Source of the DNA: Sambucus nigra
Lineage: Eukaryota; Streptophyta; Magnoliopsida; Dipsacales; Adoxaceae
Assembly: GCA_949130495.1 (NCBI GenBank)
Contig: OX422210.1
Location: 638,252,585-638,316,584, forward strand
DNA length: 64,000 nt
Direction: 5' to 3'
Shown: positions 10,818 through 23,240 of the stretch, in pieces
Layout of the letters: the number at the start of each line of letters is the position of its first letter
Numbering within the stretch: the first letter of the stretch is position 1
Made by a program: the position numbers and the translations under genes
Notes under the pieces: generated by a model
The model's input: the letters and a program-made list of their open reading frames with translations, nothing else
Databases searched by the model: none
Told to the model about the DNA's origin: nothing

Positions 10818-13800
10818 GTCCCCCATACTTGGACAAAACTCATCCTCGAGTTAGGGTGAAGCGGCTTGTCTGGAGGATGATACTCAAATAGGTCAGCAAC
10901 ATTAAAGGTGGATGAAATATTCATATTATATGGTAGTTCCACCACATATGCATTGTCGTTAATCTTTCCGGAAATACGAAATGGCTCATACTTCTTCTTC
11001 CTCAGTTTACAATAACTACCTACTAGAAATGTATTTATGTGCAAATAATCCATAACTAAATCTCGAACCTTAAAAAAATGTATCCTCCGATGCTTATTTG
11101 CAACTTCCTTGTACTTTGCATTAGCCTGCTTTAATTTTGATTCACTTCGACATGTATTTTTTTAACTTTCTCCATTATATTCTCTATTGCAATACTAAAC
11201 CCCAGTGACATTGGTAATGGGACTAGATCCAAAGTATGTTGTGGTGGTTTACCATAAATAATCTCAAAAGTAGTTTTGTCAGTCGATTGATTTTTCATGA
11301 TGTTGTATGCGAACTCTATCTAAGGAAGAATTGCATCCCATTATTTGGGTATATCCCCACACGTGCAATGAATCAAGTTACCCATATACGATTCATAACT
11401 TATGTTTGGCCGTCAGTCTGGGGGTGTGTTGTGTTGTTATACTTCAAAGTACAATCAAACTTCCCCCATAAAGCCATCTAGAATTGACAAATGAATATCG
11501 CATCACGATTAGACACAATGGATTTGGGCACCCCATGCAAACGAACTATCTCCGTGAAGAATATATTAGCAATATTAAAAGCTTTATCGGTCTCTTACAG
11601 GGAATAAAGTGTGCCATTTTTAAAAACTTGTCAACCACCAAAAATATCGAATCCATCCTGCGTTGGGTTCGTGTCAGTCCCAGCACAAAGTTCTTGGATA
11701 GATCCTCCTAAATAGGCTCTGGCACCGACAGTGGTGTATGAAATCATGTATTTTGTACCTATCCTTTCACAGTCTGGAATATAGGACATTTCATCACGTA
11801 TCTGCCCATGTCTCACTTCAAATGTGGCCAGAAATAACGTCCTTCTACAAAGTAATGATCTTCTCCTTAACTAGATGCCTCCCAATCCTCCGTTATACAT
11901 CTCTCTTTTGATCTTCTCCCGAAGGGATGTCCTCAAAATGCACAGACAATTATCCCGAGAAAGGAAGCCGTTATGGATGTGAAAATCTCCAGTATTCAGC
12001 TTCACTCGACACTTCTCCCAACTATCTTGAAAGTATTCATTATCCTCATACTACTCCTTTAAGAAATAAATTACTACGACCTCTGCACTAATAATAGTAA
12101 TTAATGATGGTCTCCTGCCTAGGTCATCAACCACCTTGTCTATCTGTCCTGATCTATGTCGTGGAGAAAAAGTGAACTTTTATAGGAAAGTTATCCAATG
12201 AGCATGCATCTTATTCATAGTTTTCTGACTATGCACAAACTTCAAGGCATGGTGATCACTGTAGTGTAAAAACTCATGTTGGTTAAGATCGTGTTCCTAA
12301 TTCCGTAAGGCACAAAACACAGCAAAGATCCATCTCAAAAGTGGTCCATTGATTCCTCGCCTTTTTCATCTTCTCACTGAAATACTCTATTGGCCTTCCT
12401 TCTTAAGACAGATAATCCCCAATCCCTATAATAGAGGCATCACATTCAACCTCATATATTTATCAAAGTTTGGTAAGGCCAATACTGGTGTAGAACAAAG
12501 TTTTTCCTTAGTAATTAAAAGCTAGCCTCGTGATCCGCTCCCCACTAGAATTGTTCCTTCTTCATAGAGAAAGTCATTGTTGCAACTATGGTGCTAAAAT
12601 TTCGAATAAACCATCGATAAAACATTGTAAGTATATGCAAACTGTGTACGTCGATCACTGTCTTAGGCATGGGCCAATCTTTTATGGCTCGTACCTTTTC
12701 ATTGTCAACCTGAATGCCATCCGGCCCAAAAATAACAATTGGCTTATCATAAAGTTGCACTTTTTCAAGTTTATATATAGCTTATGGGCACGCAAAGTCA
12801 GCAAAACATCTCTCAAGTGCCCCATATGATCCGCATCATTACGACTATACACCAAATGTCGTTGAAATAAACAACAATGAATTTACTGATGAATGGTTTG
12901 AGCTCCTGATTCATAAGTCGCATGAAGGTACTGGGAGAATTTGACAAGACGAATGGCATAACCATCAACTCATATAATCCTTCTTTGGTCTTGAAGGTTC
13001 TCTTTCATTCATCTCTAGGACATATACTAATCTGGTGATAACAACTACGCAAGTCTATTTTTTTTAAGACCTTAGATCCTTCCAACATATCCAACATGTC
13101 ATCTAACCTTGGGATCAAAAATTTCTATTTCACTATGATCTTGTTGATGGTGAGACTATCCATGCCATCCTCCAGCTTCTATCCTCCTTTAGCACTAACA
13201 AAGCAGGGACAGTCCAAGGACTCATAGTTCCTTGGGCCATCCTTTTTGTAACATTTCTTGAACCAAATTCTCGTGCTCCTTAGGACTCCACCTGTATTGG
13301 GGTAAGTTCAATAGACTATCCTCAAAAACCAAATCAATATGGTGTTGTATGTCACGCAATGGTGGAAAGTTATATGGTAACTCTGCGAGAATCAAATCCC
13401 AAAATTTTGCCATAATTAGTTACAAAATCTCAGGGATTAGTGTAGCTTCTCCAATCTCTCCCTTCACAACCAGTGTTGTTTCCTTTTTCTCTTCCTTTAT
13501 TAACTCCCAAAACTCTTTTTCCTCCAATGTTATGAAATTCTTACTCTCCACTTTAGAAGCATTGGATATAATTTTTCTTTCATTGGTTAGAATAAGGACA
13601 ACCTTCTTCTCATGCCATACAAATTGGTACATGTGATCTTTACCCTTGTGGGTGACGTCTACATCATATTTCCATAGCCTCTCAAGTGATACATGATAAG
13701 CATTCATGTCTACGACATTGCAGATGATCTTATCTTTACAATGCTTTCCAATTGAGGAAAAAACTTGGCATACCTCTATTACAAGCACTTTTGATCCTCT

Positions 13801-14987
13801 CTTGGCCCAGTCTATTCTATTTAGAGATGGGTGTTTCTCAATAACCAATTATAGGGCCTTAACCAGTGCTTTGAACACAATATTCTCCTTTCTTTCACTG
13901 TAAATTATTACGTTGCACACTTTGTTATTGATTGTACAGTGAGTTTTGAATATATTGTATCGTTGATAATCAACTTCCTTCCTTAGAACCAGTAATAATC
14001 TTTGCCCCACACAAGCCACATGTTTCTCTGTTAATATGCTCTGAGATCTCAACCTCATCATACTCATCTTCTACTGGTTCATAGTCTTCCCCTTCCTCAT
14101 TCTCAACCATGTTTATCCGTGGCCTCATGGGACACTCGTTAGACTTGTGCCCTACTTGTTAACAACGATAGCATTTAGTCGTTACAGGAAAAGCGTAATG
14201 GCCAAGGTTAGGTTGGTTTTGCTGCGTCTGAGGATTCTATTCACCACCCTAGGTACGGTTGGTATCCATTCCTCGATCACGAATGTTGGCTCGATATTAA
14301 AACTCGGTTATTGGTATAAACTTCTCTTTGTCTATTATTGGTCCTGTATATAATGCTTTAGTTGGATCTCGTCAATTAGGCCTCCAACATAGGTCCAATA
14401 TTCGTTGTTTCTGATAAACTCCACGTGGTGCGGAGGCAAGTCAGATTAGGAATTTCTGGTCGTAGTTCTTTTATGAATCTAGCGATTTGTTGGCTCTCTA
14501 TCTTAATCAAATTGTTTTGTGCATTCACTCTATAAAACTCCTCCGCATAATCGATGATTGATCATATTCTCTGTCTACAATTCAAATATTATTGATATAA
14601 CATTTTTTCATAGTCTGGAGGTAAGAATATTATCTGCGTAAATCTTTTCCTCTTCACCTAAGTTTTAACAGGTTGTTTCCATTGGCGCCTCCTCTTGCAC
14701 TGCATTTGCTCCCACCAAGCTGATGCGCCTTTTTTTAGTTTGTAGGTCAGTAATTTTACTTGCCTATCTTCAGAGATATTCATGATATCAAATAAACATT
14801 CCACTGTGCCAATCCAATCAAGAAAATCCTGAATATAAAGATGTCGATTCAAATGTGGAATATCAATTTTCATCTTATGTTCAGGAACATCAACATTCCT
14901 ATAGTCTCGACGATCCCTGCTACAACGGTCGTTCAAGATATTTTCTTCGAACTCACTTGAGTCTAAATCTGCACCACCTCTACCCAT
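10818..14987 (-). pseudogene. gag-pol of the Reina/Galadriel-like element, copy A
   Basis: Gag core at 14658-14987 (MKIDIPHLNRHLYIQDFLDW; SAWWEQM), zinc knuckle near 14130-14172 (CYRC, stop, then GHKSNECP), protease 13849-14067 in which the D-S-G triad has become Y-S-E, RT about 12545-13413 with the YFDD box changed to YFND (VVYFNDI near 12860), RNase H near 12180-12400, integrase zinc finger near 11760-11850 (KCPIFQT, one Cys lost), and integrase end 10818-11053 (NAYVVELPYNM, FNVADLFEY). Many stops and frameshifts. The knuckle stop and the YFND change are also in copy B, so the source was already dead before duplication. Confidence 0.8.
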
Positions 14988-15247
14988 GATTTGGTGTCCA
15001 TGAGCAACCTCGTCGGCCTAATCCCTACATGGGTTTTGATGTGCGTTGTCGCCAATAGAAAGTGTAGCAAGTTTTTGTTGTATCTCTTGCATTATTTTAT
15101 CCATGCATTAAGACACACTGAAGCATTTCCTCCACACATCGTTCTTAAACTTGCACATATGCCCAAAGAACTTGAACTCCTCGACTTGCATCATCAAAGT
15201 AGTTGATTTTGGTTTCGTTGTTATCCATCGAGTCAGGCAAAATCAAG

Positions 15248-15259
15248 GATCTGATAGCA
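15248..15259 (-). other. primer-binding site, copy A
   Basis: On the minus strand TGCTATCAGATC stands two bases inside the 5' LTR. It differs by two bases from TGGTATCAGAGC, the common plant site for initiator tRNA-Met. Confidence 0.6.
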
Positions 15260-15261
15260 AC

Positions 15262-15666
15262 TGACGTAGCGGAAAACAATGAAATAAAGGGATCAAAAAA
15301 TAAATTCTTGAATCCACAAGGTAGAAACCTCACAAGACCTCAAAAGAGTTAACAAACTCCAAACTATATTAATGGTAAGAATGATGTGATTACAAGCTTA
15401 CACCACTTGCTTGTATATACACAAGTAAAAAAGAAAATAAAACATTAAAATAATACACACTTAACTCACTGTAGAACGATATGGAGGAAATGAATTAACA
15501 CATAAACTACCCATTTTAAAAATCTTTAAAAATTATAGAAGTGGATTTTGTGGTGTACTGCTTCGCATAGTGCGTATTAACTTTTACCACTTATCATAGT
15601 GCAAGAGGTACTTGATTTATGTTTATTTAATCTAAAACAGACTCTTACTGCTACCAGTATTGTTCA
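15262..15666 (-). repeat. 5' LTR of the minus-strand Ty3/gypsy element, copy A
   Basis: It begins TGACGTAGCGG on the plus strand and matches the LTR at 10371 up to TGTTCA at 15666. The last 40-60 bases of the partner LTR are missing; MULE-like coding starts right after. Confidence 0.6.
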
Positions 15667-16256
15667 TATTTGAACAATATTCGTCATTGGAAGATGTTGT
15701 GCATCTTGATTCCAAAATTTAAACAATTTTGCAACATTTGAACACATATCACCATAATGTTTCCCAAGAAAGTAAGCGTTCCAGAAAAGTATCCTCTCTT
15801 TCAACACCATAAATTATCATAACAATCATATTTGCTTTAAATATCTCCTTGTTAAGAGTATATGTGCATTCACGAAACATAATTAACATACAATGTGTGT
15901 TGAAAGTTTATCAAAAGGCAACTTTCAAACACCATACAACTCGATTTTATGCTTTATCCGCAACACTCTAAGCAACATCATTAGACATCTTAAAACCATA
16001 ATTAATAACTACTTCTAACTACTGCAGTGTCTGGATGCACGAACCAAATTGTAAGATTCTTTGGCATTGTACGCACTCCAAGTAAGCATGTATGTTCCAT
16101 TTATTCTCATGGACTGCTAAACATCATCTTCAAACATCTGTACAACATGCTTTATACACTCACGATCATCTAGGTAACAGTAATGATTTGGTGCGGTGAG
16201 ATAAATTCGTCAACATATATCTTCTTCAGATAACTCACAAATATTACTATGATCCT
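15667..16256 (-). pseudogene. MULE-like transposase fragment, copy A
   Basis: Minus-strand reading gives ICELSEEDI, HYCYLDDRECIKHVVQMF, TWSAYNAKESYNL, then after a non-coding gap WNAYFLGKHYGDMCSNVA and DAQHLPMTNI. The last part resembles the conserved block after the DDE core of Mutator-like transposases (SN-x-AESFN ... AR-x-LP). Several in-frame stops are present. The copia element at 16257 interrupts its 5' side; in copy B the reading continues at 49201 with ERDVLDEDHSD. The first part I do not recognise, so a captured host exon is possible. Confidence 0.4.
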
Positions 16257-17120
16257 TGTTGGAACAACTGTGCAATACAGATGTTATGCAAAACTTTTAA
16301 AAGAACAAATGCCTTTACTCTTTGACAGCTTATAGCCCACGCCTTTATTTTCTTAGTCCCACATCGGTAAGGGACTAACATTTAGTGTGGTACATTTACA
16401 ATTTTAGTGTAACAAATGGGCAAGCCCTTTGGGCATTAAATGTTTTGTGTGTATGGGTGGGAGACTTAATGGGCCAAGCCACAAACGCGAGCGTGCCGCC
16501 GCCGCCGCCGCCGTCCGATCGGCTCGGCCCTTGGGCTTTAAATTAATTATTTTTTTGAGTTAAAAACGTGGTTGATTTAGTCTCCCAACTAACCCATTTT
16601 TTTCCACTAAACCCACGTTTTCTTCCCATTAATGTCATTATTTTTTTGCAATAAAAAGAGGTTGATACCTTCATTTTTTCAACACATTTCTCAGAAAATA
16701 AACTCCCACTAAAACAGTTCTCAGAGAATTTTTTTTCACAGACACAGAAAAAATATATATCCCCTGGATAATTATTACACCACAGAAATGATTAATCCTT
16801 CCCCAGATTAATTACAGTTTTAGATTCGATCAATATTACGGAATGGGTGTTGATTGAATGAATTTGGTTCGTGCTACCAGTTCATAGTTTTTTTATTTTT
16901 GAGGTTGTTTTATCCTGAGGTGACGGGGCTATAGAATGTCAGCACAAATTGGAGGCAGAGCCACAAAACACCTTAAAGAGAGCAACATTGTTTGCGACTC
17001 AGCCATCATTCTAGTTTGTCCTGTTCCGAAATTCTTATATTTTTCTGTCTCTATTTATCAGCTCCTAATTGGGTAATTTCCTTCCTTATTAAATTTTTCA
17101 TTTAAATTGCTGCTACAATA
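16257..17120 (+). repeat. 5' LTR of the copia element, copy A
   Basis: It starts TGTTGGAACAACTGTGC and ends GCTGCTACAATA. A (GCC)6 run lies at 16496-16515. Equal in length to the LTR at 41247-42110. Confidence 0.85.
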
Positions 17121-17144
17121 ATTTTAAGGTGTCGTTATTCTGCC

Positions 17145-17995
17145 ATGGACGAAATTAACTCAACCAACCATAACAATCCTTTCAACTATGAAGGCCAACA
17201 TTTTAAACGTTGGAACAAAAAACTGTTATTTTAGTTAACTACGAAAAAAGTCACATCTTGTGTTCAATTTGACAAACCCGTAGTAAATAATCCTCCAACT
17301 GTTGAGGAAAGCAAAACTATTAGGACTTGGGAGGAAAATGATTTTCTATGGAAGAACTATATTTTGAATGCTCATAGAGTAACGAACTCTATGACTATAA
17401 TGCCAACTATAAAACTGCAAAAGATGTTTGGGATGCTCTTTTTAAAAATATGACACAGAGGAGGCTGGTGCCAAAAAATATGCTTTTAGTCGTTATTTGA
17501 AATTTCAAATGACAGATGACAAATTTGTTGTTGCTCAAACCCATGATTTGCAAATGATTGCCCATGAAATTATTTCCAAGGGCATGGCTTTATTAAGCAA
17601 ATTCAGGTGGCTGTGATTATTGATAAATTGCCTCCACTATTCAAAGAGTTCAAAAATATTTTGAGGCATAAGTCTAAAGAATTTTCACTAGAGTCACTCA
17701 TTACTAAATTGAGAATTCAGGAGGAATCCCGAGAACAGAACTACAAAGATGAAATTCTTGTTGTGTCTAATGACAAAAATCAGAAAAAGAACCACACTCC
17801 AGTTGTTTTAAAGGCAAACGGGAAAAATATGAAATTTCAAAAAAAGCGCCACAACCAAAATTTTAAAATTAGACTCAGACTCAGAATAACAATAAGAACC
17901 CTGGAAATGGATAATCTAGCAACTCGGGACGATTTTTCTATTTCAAGGGTGGCAAGCCTGGCCATATGGCTCACAAATGTCGCAATGAGCAATTA
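17145..17995 (+). pseudogene. copia gag, truncated and shifted, copy A
   Basis: It starts ATGGACGAAATTAAC only 24 bases after the LTR and reads MDEINSTNHNNPFNYEGQ. A stop follows LLF, and a frameshift scrambles the middle; from 17607 it is open again ([20 protein letters not shown]). The zinc knuckle [15 protein letters not shown] has lost its first two Cys. The rest of pol is missing. Confidence 0.8.
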
Positions 17996-18259
17996 AATTA
18001 GACATGTTTGGAGTCTTTTCAAACTTGGGGAAAATGAAGAGCTTTGGGGGAAATTTAAATGAATCCCTTCACTTCCCCCAAGGCACCTGGCGCACACAAT
18101 CATAAAGTTCCATCAAAGAAGAAGGTGTTATAAAAAATATTACAAGGCATTTGAACAAATGAATTAGCTCGAAGGATAGGGAAAAGATTGAAGGCCAACA
18201 AAGGGTTTCGTACAGATATTCCTTCATGCAATAAACAAATATCTCTACTAAGGAGCAAA
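17996..18259. other. non-coding stretch, possible 3' tail of a Tat-type element
   Basis: No gene seen. Purine-rich words before TGTAGGGGG at 18260 could be the tail of a Tat-type element, but that is inference. Confidence 0.25.
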
Positions 18260-19460
18260 TGTAGGGGGTGTCCCCACCGAATAATGATTAACTTAGTTAA
18301 TCCGATGCCAAACTGACAGAAGGAAGATAAACATCACCCAAGGGAGTTCCCTCGAAGATCCTCTACAGACGTGACTTAAAGCATCTAGCTCGAAGATTAA
18401 AGTCACTCGAATGACTAAAGTTTGTAACAGAAAAACGAAATGTATTTTATCATGTACTTTATCTTACGCTATATCGTGAGCGAGGTTATTCGGTATCCGC
18501 GAAGGACCCTATCTGGCAGGACATGGGAGAGCTAACATGCTCTATCGAACAACCTCCTCCTGGGAACCTCGCAGGGACATGGTTTGGAGGATTGGGAGTA
18601 ACGCATTGTTGGGAATATAATAACCAACCCTCTTAGCACACTTGGGAAAAACTTTATCCAATATATGTGGTTGCCCGAGCTACCACAACTTAAACTCACT
18701 CGAGGGAACCTCCTCGAGGTACCTCAACCTTACAGCCTTGGCCTAATGATAGTTTTAGCTAAGAAATAGAAGACTAAGACACTCGAGATACTTATTAGGC
18801 TATCAACCTCAAGCCAAACTCCATTCGTCTAGATGATGTGACCACACGCCTAGTGGGGTCACTGTTCGCTCACTTTCTGATGTCATAACGTCTGGCATTT
18901 AGGGACTCAACATTACAGCACTCAAGTGGGTTTATCCTTAGGATGGCAGGCCTAGACTACCAAATCTGACCTCTTAGCCGTTCTAAGATAAGCCTTTGAG
19001 CTGCCATGTTACGTTCCTCATTAATGCCCACCAAGCTTCCAACTGGTTAAACAGTTTCTCACCTAATTATAAGATCCCATACATTTAATGCGGTTAATCA
19101 CATTGAATACCAGCAAGGGTACTCGAGTAACCTCGCCTCCATATAAATACACCAACTAAATAGTTTCCATAGGCGGCATTCAAAACCTAGAATTGTTGTC
19201 CAATTACTTTCATACACGAGAGCCCCGATGAGGACATTCTTTCCATGCCCATTTAATACCTGTATCATTGAGCATTAACTGGACCTGAAGTTTCTATCTT
19301 GCCTTTATTATGCCCAGAGTGCTTGCTCTTTCTCCCTCTGACCAAGCTACATGTTGGTCCTATCAATTTATTATACTTGTGGTGCGTGCACAGTGTAGAA
19401 ATATCATTTAATTCTAGTCTAAAATATTGAATATCTTTGTCCCTTTCACCTGTATTCATT
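18260..19460 (+). repeat. LTR-like stretch related to the solo LTR at 56727
   Basis: It starts TGTAGGGGGTGTCC, comparable to TGTAAGGGGCGCC at 56727. Shared words follow in order: gaaggaccc / gagggacca, tctatcgaac, acctcgcaggga / acctacgagag, gtttggaggattggga / gtttggagaattgaga. A TATAAATA lies near 19143. The right end and TSD were not found. Confidence 0.45.
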
Positions 19461-20210
19461 GTCATTATTCAATACTGTCGTGAGCATTAATCTCGATATT
19501 GATAAGGGGTTATGCCTCACTTGATACTAATTGTATTTCAAGAACCCACATGTTACAATTTCTTTCATCACATTCTAGATCAGGTCAGTTTTATTTCCAG
19601 GCATGTTTCCTAAGTTGGACGATTTATTTTATGTCATTATACTTGGAATTTTTGTATGGATATTATTTTAGCTGTTGGGTTATTCGGTTACGAATTTGGC
19701 ATGTAATATACTTATGTTCCAGATTTATATTGTTACTGTGAATTTATTTAGTTGTTTAACTAAATTATGGGTTGAATATGTTATTGCTAATAAAGATTAA
19801 AATTGACACTCGACTTAATTTAATAATAGGTGGGTTACTAATTGTAGGAGGGTAGTGAGACGGGGGTCTATGAATAATTGGAAAGGGTGAGGCGTGACCC
19901 ACTCCAATGGACGCTGCCTGCAAGGTCTTCAAGGTCTCCTGGTGCAACTTCTGAAGAAAACTTCTCCTTCTGGTAACAATGGAACTCAAGCTTCAACTCA
20001 CTCCCTGGAAGAAGATGAACTTTCACAGAAAAAATAGTAATTTTCTCAAGAGAAACACCTGAGAGTGATGGCTGTCAGTGGGGAGTGAAGGAACAAGGCA
20101 CTCAGCACTAAGGGAATGAGCAGGGAGAGAATACTTAGGTAGGTCTGGTGATATTTTGGCAGAGTAACAGTGCAATTTCTATCTTGTCCCCTTGACCTTG
20201 CCCAGAGGTC

Positions 20211-20218
20211 TATTTATA
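20211..20218 (-). promoter_or_regulatory. TATA box of the solo LTR
   Basis: TATAAATA on the minus strand, downstream of the minisatellite-filled U3 in the LTR's own direction. Confidence 0.5.
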
Positions 20219-20979
20219 CTGGGGCGTTAGGGGTGAGTGGCATTTTTGGGCGCCAAAATTGAGAGAGTTGGTGGGGAACAATGTCTGAAATGTACCATTT
20301 GTCCCTACCTGTGGCAGCCTTCCTGTCCCCTCTGCAGGCGCCACCTGGCGCCAACCAAAGGTAAAAAGGCACATATGTCCCCTAACGGAGACAAAATATC
20401 AGATTTGGTAATTATCCTTTGATATGGTAACTTATGGTGCAATTTTGAAAATCTTGAGAGATGAGACCTTAAGGACTCCTTTCCTCTAAAAAATGTTGTT
20501 TTTCTTGAGAGGGACCTTGAGGACCCCCTCTTCTGGAAAAGTCATTTTCTTGTAAAGAGTTTATTTCTTGTGAGTAGCCAGCTCTTTGGCTGCTCACTTC
20601 ACTTGTGACCAAGTGTGCAGTGTATGTAGTCTCGAGTGACTTCTGGGTCTTCCTACTAGTATTCTCTCAATCCTATAGTGCTAAGTGGTTGAGCTTTCTC
20701 AACATACCTTGTCCCTCAGCCACCAAGCCAAAACTCCCAGGAGGTCCCAACGCGCCTGTTCGAGCCCTGCTTGCTCGACTAGGCAACCTGTACAAGAAAG
20801 TAAAGTGTTAGTGTTGTTGTTCATTTAGAGACTGATGTTTCATGATGAGGAGTTGTTCGCGATAGCTACTCCCTCAATGTGAGTTTCTGTCGAAACCCCT
20901 GTAGCATCACTTCTCGAATAACATTTCTGCAGTGACCCTTGAGTGACGCTGACTCTCTCGACTGTCATTACTGCAGTGA

Positions 20980-22150
20980 CCCTTGCAGCGACGCTGACCC
21001 TTGCAGTGGTAATTCTTAATTTTGGACTTCTGTGGTGACTCTCGCGGGCACCTCTCGAATGTTATTGCTGTAGTGACCCTTGTTGTAGTGGTACTGACGC
21101 TTGAAGCGGCGCTGACCCTTGCAGCGGCGCTGACACTTGTAGCGGCGCTGGCACTTGGAGCGGCGCGGACACTTACAGCGGTGCCGACCCTTGCAGCGGC
21201 GCTGGTACTTGAAGCGGCGCTGACACTTGTAGCAGCGCTGACACTTGTAGCAGCGCGGGCACTTGCAGCGATGCTGGTACTTGAAGCGGCGCCAACACTT
21301 ACAACGGTAGTGACACTTGCTGCGACGCCGGCACTTGAAGCGGCGCTGACCCTGGCAGCGGCGTAGACACTTGCAGCGGCGCTGACACCTGCAGTGGCGC
21401 AGACACTTGAAGAGGCGCTAGTGCTTGAAGTGGCGTCGACACTTGCAGCGGTGCGGACACTTACGGTGGCGCTGACACTTGCAGCCGCGCTGGCACTTGA
21501 AGCGGCGCCGACCCTTGCAACGGTATAGACACTTGCAGCGACGCTGACACTTACAGTGGCGCAGACACTTGAAGCGGTGCTGGCACTTGGAGCGGCGCCG
21601 ATACTTGAAATGGCGCAGACACTTACAACGGCGCTGGCACTCGAAGCGGCACCGACCCTTGCGGCGGCGCGGACACTTGCAGCGGCGCGGGCACTTGCAG
21701 CGGCGCTGACCCTTGCAATGGAGCAGATACTTGGAATGGCGCTGGCACTTGAATCGGCGCTGACCCTTGCGGCGGCGCAGACACTTGCAGCGGCGCCTAC
21801 CCCACCAACGGCGCGGACACTTGAAACGGCGCCAACCCTTGCAGCGGCGCTGACACTTGCGGCGGCGCTGGTACTTGTAGCGGCGCAGGCACTTGGAGTG
21901 GCGTAAACACTTGCGGCGGCGCTGGCACTTGAAGCGGCGTCGACACTTGCGGCGGCGCTGACACTTGCAGCGGTGAAGACACTTGCAGCGGCGCTGGCAC
22001 TTGCGGTGGCGCCGACCCTTGCAGCGGCGTAGACAACTGAAGCGACGCGGGCACTTGCAGCGGCGCGGACACTTGCGGCGGCGCTGGCACTTGAAGTGGC
22101 GCTGGCTCTTGAAGCGGCGTTGACCCTTGCAGCGGCGCTAAACCTTGCCA
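20980..22150. repeat. 18-bp GC-rich minisatellite
   Basis: About 60 units of the type cacttgcagcggcgctga in tight 18-bp register. Variation falls mostly at a few positions (ttgcag/ttgaag/ttgtag, gctga/gctgg/gcgga). Similar edge words (tggacttctg, ctcgcgggcacctctc) flank the core on both sides. Long open frames on both strands here are products of the period being a multiple of three, not genes. Confidence 0.95.
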
Positions 22151-22373
22151 TGGCTTTTGGACTTCTGGGTGACCCTCGCGGGCACCTCTCGGATGTCATT
22201 AATAAAAGAAGCTTTTTTTATTTTATTTTATTTGCTTTTTTATTGATAGACACCCATCTACACTAATTAATTGATTTCGACAATGATGCTAAGAATGAGA
22301 CAAATGAGATTCATGTTTTATTTTATTAAGGGTTGGCCACCCGTTATTTTAATAACTGGGGTGTCACAAATTA

Positions 22374-23052
22374 CTGTGAATTTTCTACTTTGAATCAGTA
22401 TAATTTCATCAATTAACATAAAATTATAACCGAGTAGTGAGTTTATGATGGATAATTAAGCATTCATATATGCATCTATCCAAGTAAACTCATTATAATT
22501 CATTTATACAGACTCCATCCATATTAGAAAGTCATTTTGTTATCAAATTATATGTTGAGTGTTGAACTGATATCAGGTTGCATGAGTTCTATTAATTTTT
22601 CAACCCCTTTAAAATACATAACACCTCTATTATTTATGTTGAACAATACTAAAGCCTCTATTATACTCACACGCATTTGTATCAGTTCTACACAGGGCCT
22701 CTTTCCCATGTTAAACAAGACTATAAATCCGATCAAGAAAATTTTGATCAATGCACACACGATATATAAAATGGATTGTGAATATTTTCACGCACAATAA
22801 ATATGTTTGTGGTGTTAATGTTAGTGTTTTAATCTTATAATAGTTTAGATATGTTTTTACTTTTATGTAATTCTAATGATATATGAAAGGAGTTGTATTG
22901 TAGCTTCCACAACCTAGAGAATTGTAGTTTTTGTTAAAGATGTTTCAACTTTTTAAAATGAATGTTGCAATGTTTGTATGTGTCATGCTCAGCTAATCAT
23001 ATTTATCTCGGAAGGGTAAAACTAAAATAAGAGATTGTTAAGTAAAAAATTA
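22374..23052. other. AT-rich stretch, no gene seen
   Basis: No feature recognised. Without the solo LTR this would join directly to 19767. Confidence 0.4.
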
Positions 23053-23240
23053 CCTCCACATCTATTTTTCCTTTCATCAATTTGCTAAGCTCCTTTTTCA
23101 ATTCGAGATGGGAACCACGAAGAGATTTAACCTCTTTAACAAGCAGTTTAACATCTTATTTTGACTTTAACTCTAACTCTTCGTGATGTTTCTGTAAGTT
23201 ATCAAGTTCCTCCTTAGCAACATCCAACTCAGGCAGCACC
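23053..23240 (-). pseudogene. coiled-coil exon fragment, possibly from a PX-domain (EREX-like) gene
   Basis: The minus strand reads PELDVAKEELDNLQKHHEE, then LELKSK, stop, DVKLLVKEVKSLRGSHLEL and KKELSKLMKGKIDVE, ending GTGGAG before a GTAATT donor. That is a heptad-rich coiled coil with one nonsense codon. From memory it resembles the coiled-coil region of plant PX-domain proteins of the EREX group; this is unchecked. A weaker echo (LELELKLKSEQD) lies near 23400-23460 on the same strand. It lies just left of the CACTA part of copy B, so capture by that element is one explanation. Confidence 0.4.

Larger units (their letters stand above)
10371..15666 (-). mobile_element. Ty3/gypsy element (Reina/Galadriel-like), copy A
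   Basis: Related LTRs at 10371-10817 and 15262-15666 enclose gag, protease, RT, RNase H and integrase in that order on the minus strand. The RT entry (LPPLRDIQHHIDLV, RWSPKEHENLV) is of the type I associate with chromoviruses outside Tekay; the lineage name is tentative. The outer flanks do not match each other: Retand gag on the left, MULE-like coding on the right, and I find no TSD. Confidence 0.75.
5936..17995. repeat. segmental duplication, copy A
   Basis: From CCATTGTGTGTAAG at 5936 to the copia zinc-knuckle codons near 17990 the sequence matches 23728-27346 plus 35715-42976 in order and orientation. By eye most positions agree, with scattered substitutions and small indels. The copia insertion point and its left TSD are shared, so this is duplication of an already nested block, not independent insertion. 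Copy A lacks what lies at 27347-35714 in copy B (join at 9464/9465) and is cut off inside the copia gag. Confidence 0.85.
16257..17995 (+). mobile_element. Ty1/copia element, 5' part only, copy A
   Basis: The 5' LTR and most of gag match the full element at 41247. The left TSD ATCCT (16252-16256) is the same as in copy B. Homology stops just after the zinc-knuckle codons near 17990; protease to 3' LTR are absent. Confidence 0.85.
19768..22368 (-). repeat. solo LTR, minus orientation, TSD AATTA
   Basis: On the minus strand it starts TGTGACACCCCAGTTATT, a common start of plant Ty3/gypsy LTRs, and ends TATTCAACCCA. AATTA stands on both sides (19763-19767 and 22369-22373), and no internal region is present, so it is a solo LTR of 2601 bases. 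The U3 part holds an 18-bp minisatellite; a TATA box is at 20211-20218. No coding capacity. Confidence 0.75.

Noticed and set aside
20907..22199. A 430-codon Ala/Ser-rich open frame on the minus strand, and others on the plus strand
   Set aside because: They arise from the 18-bp minisatellite, which leaves several frames open on both strands. There is no non-repetitive domain.
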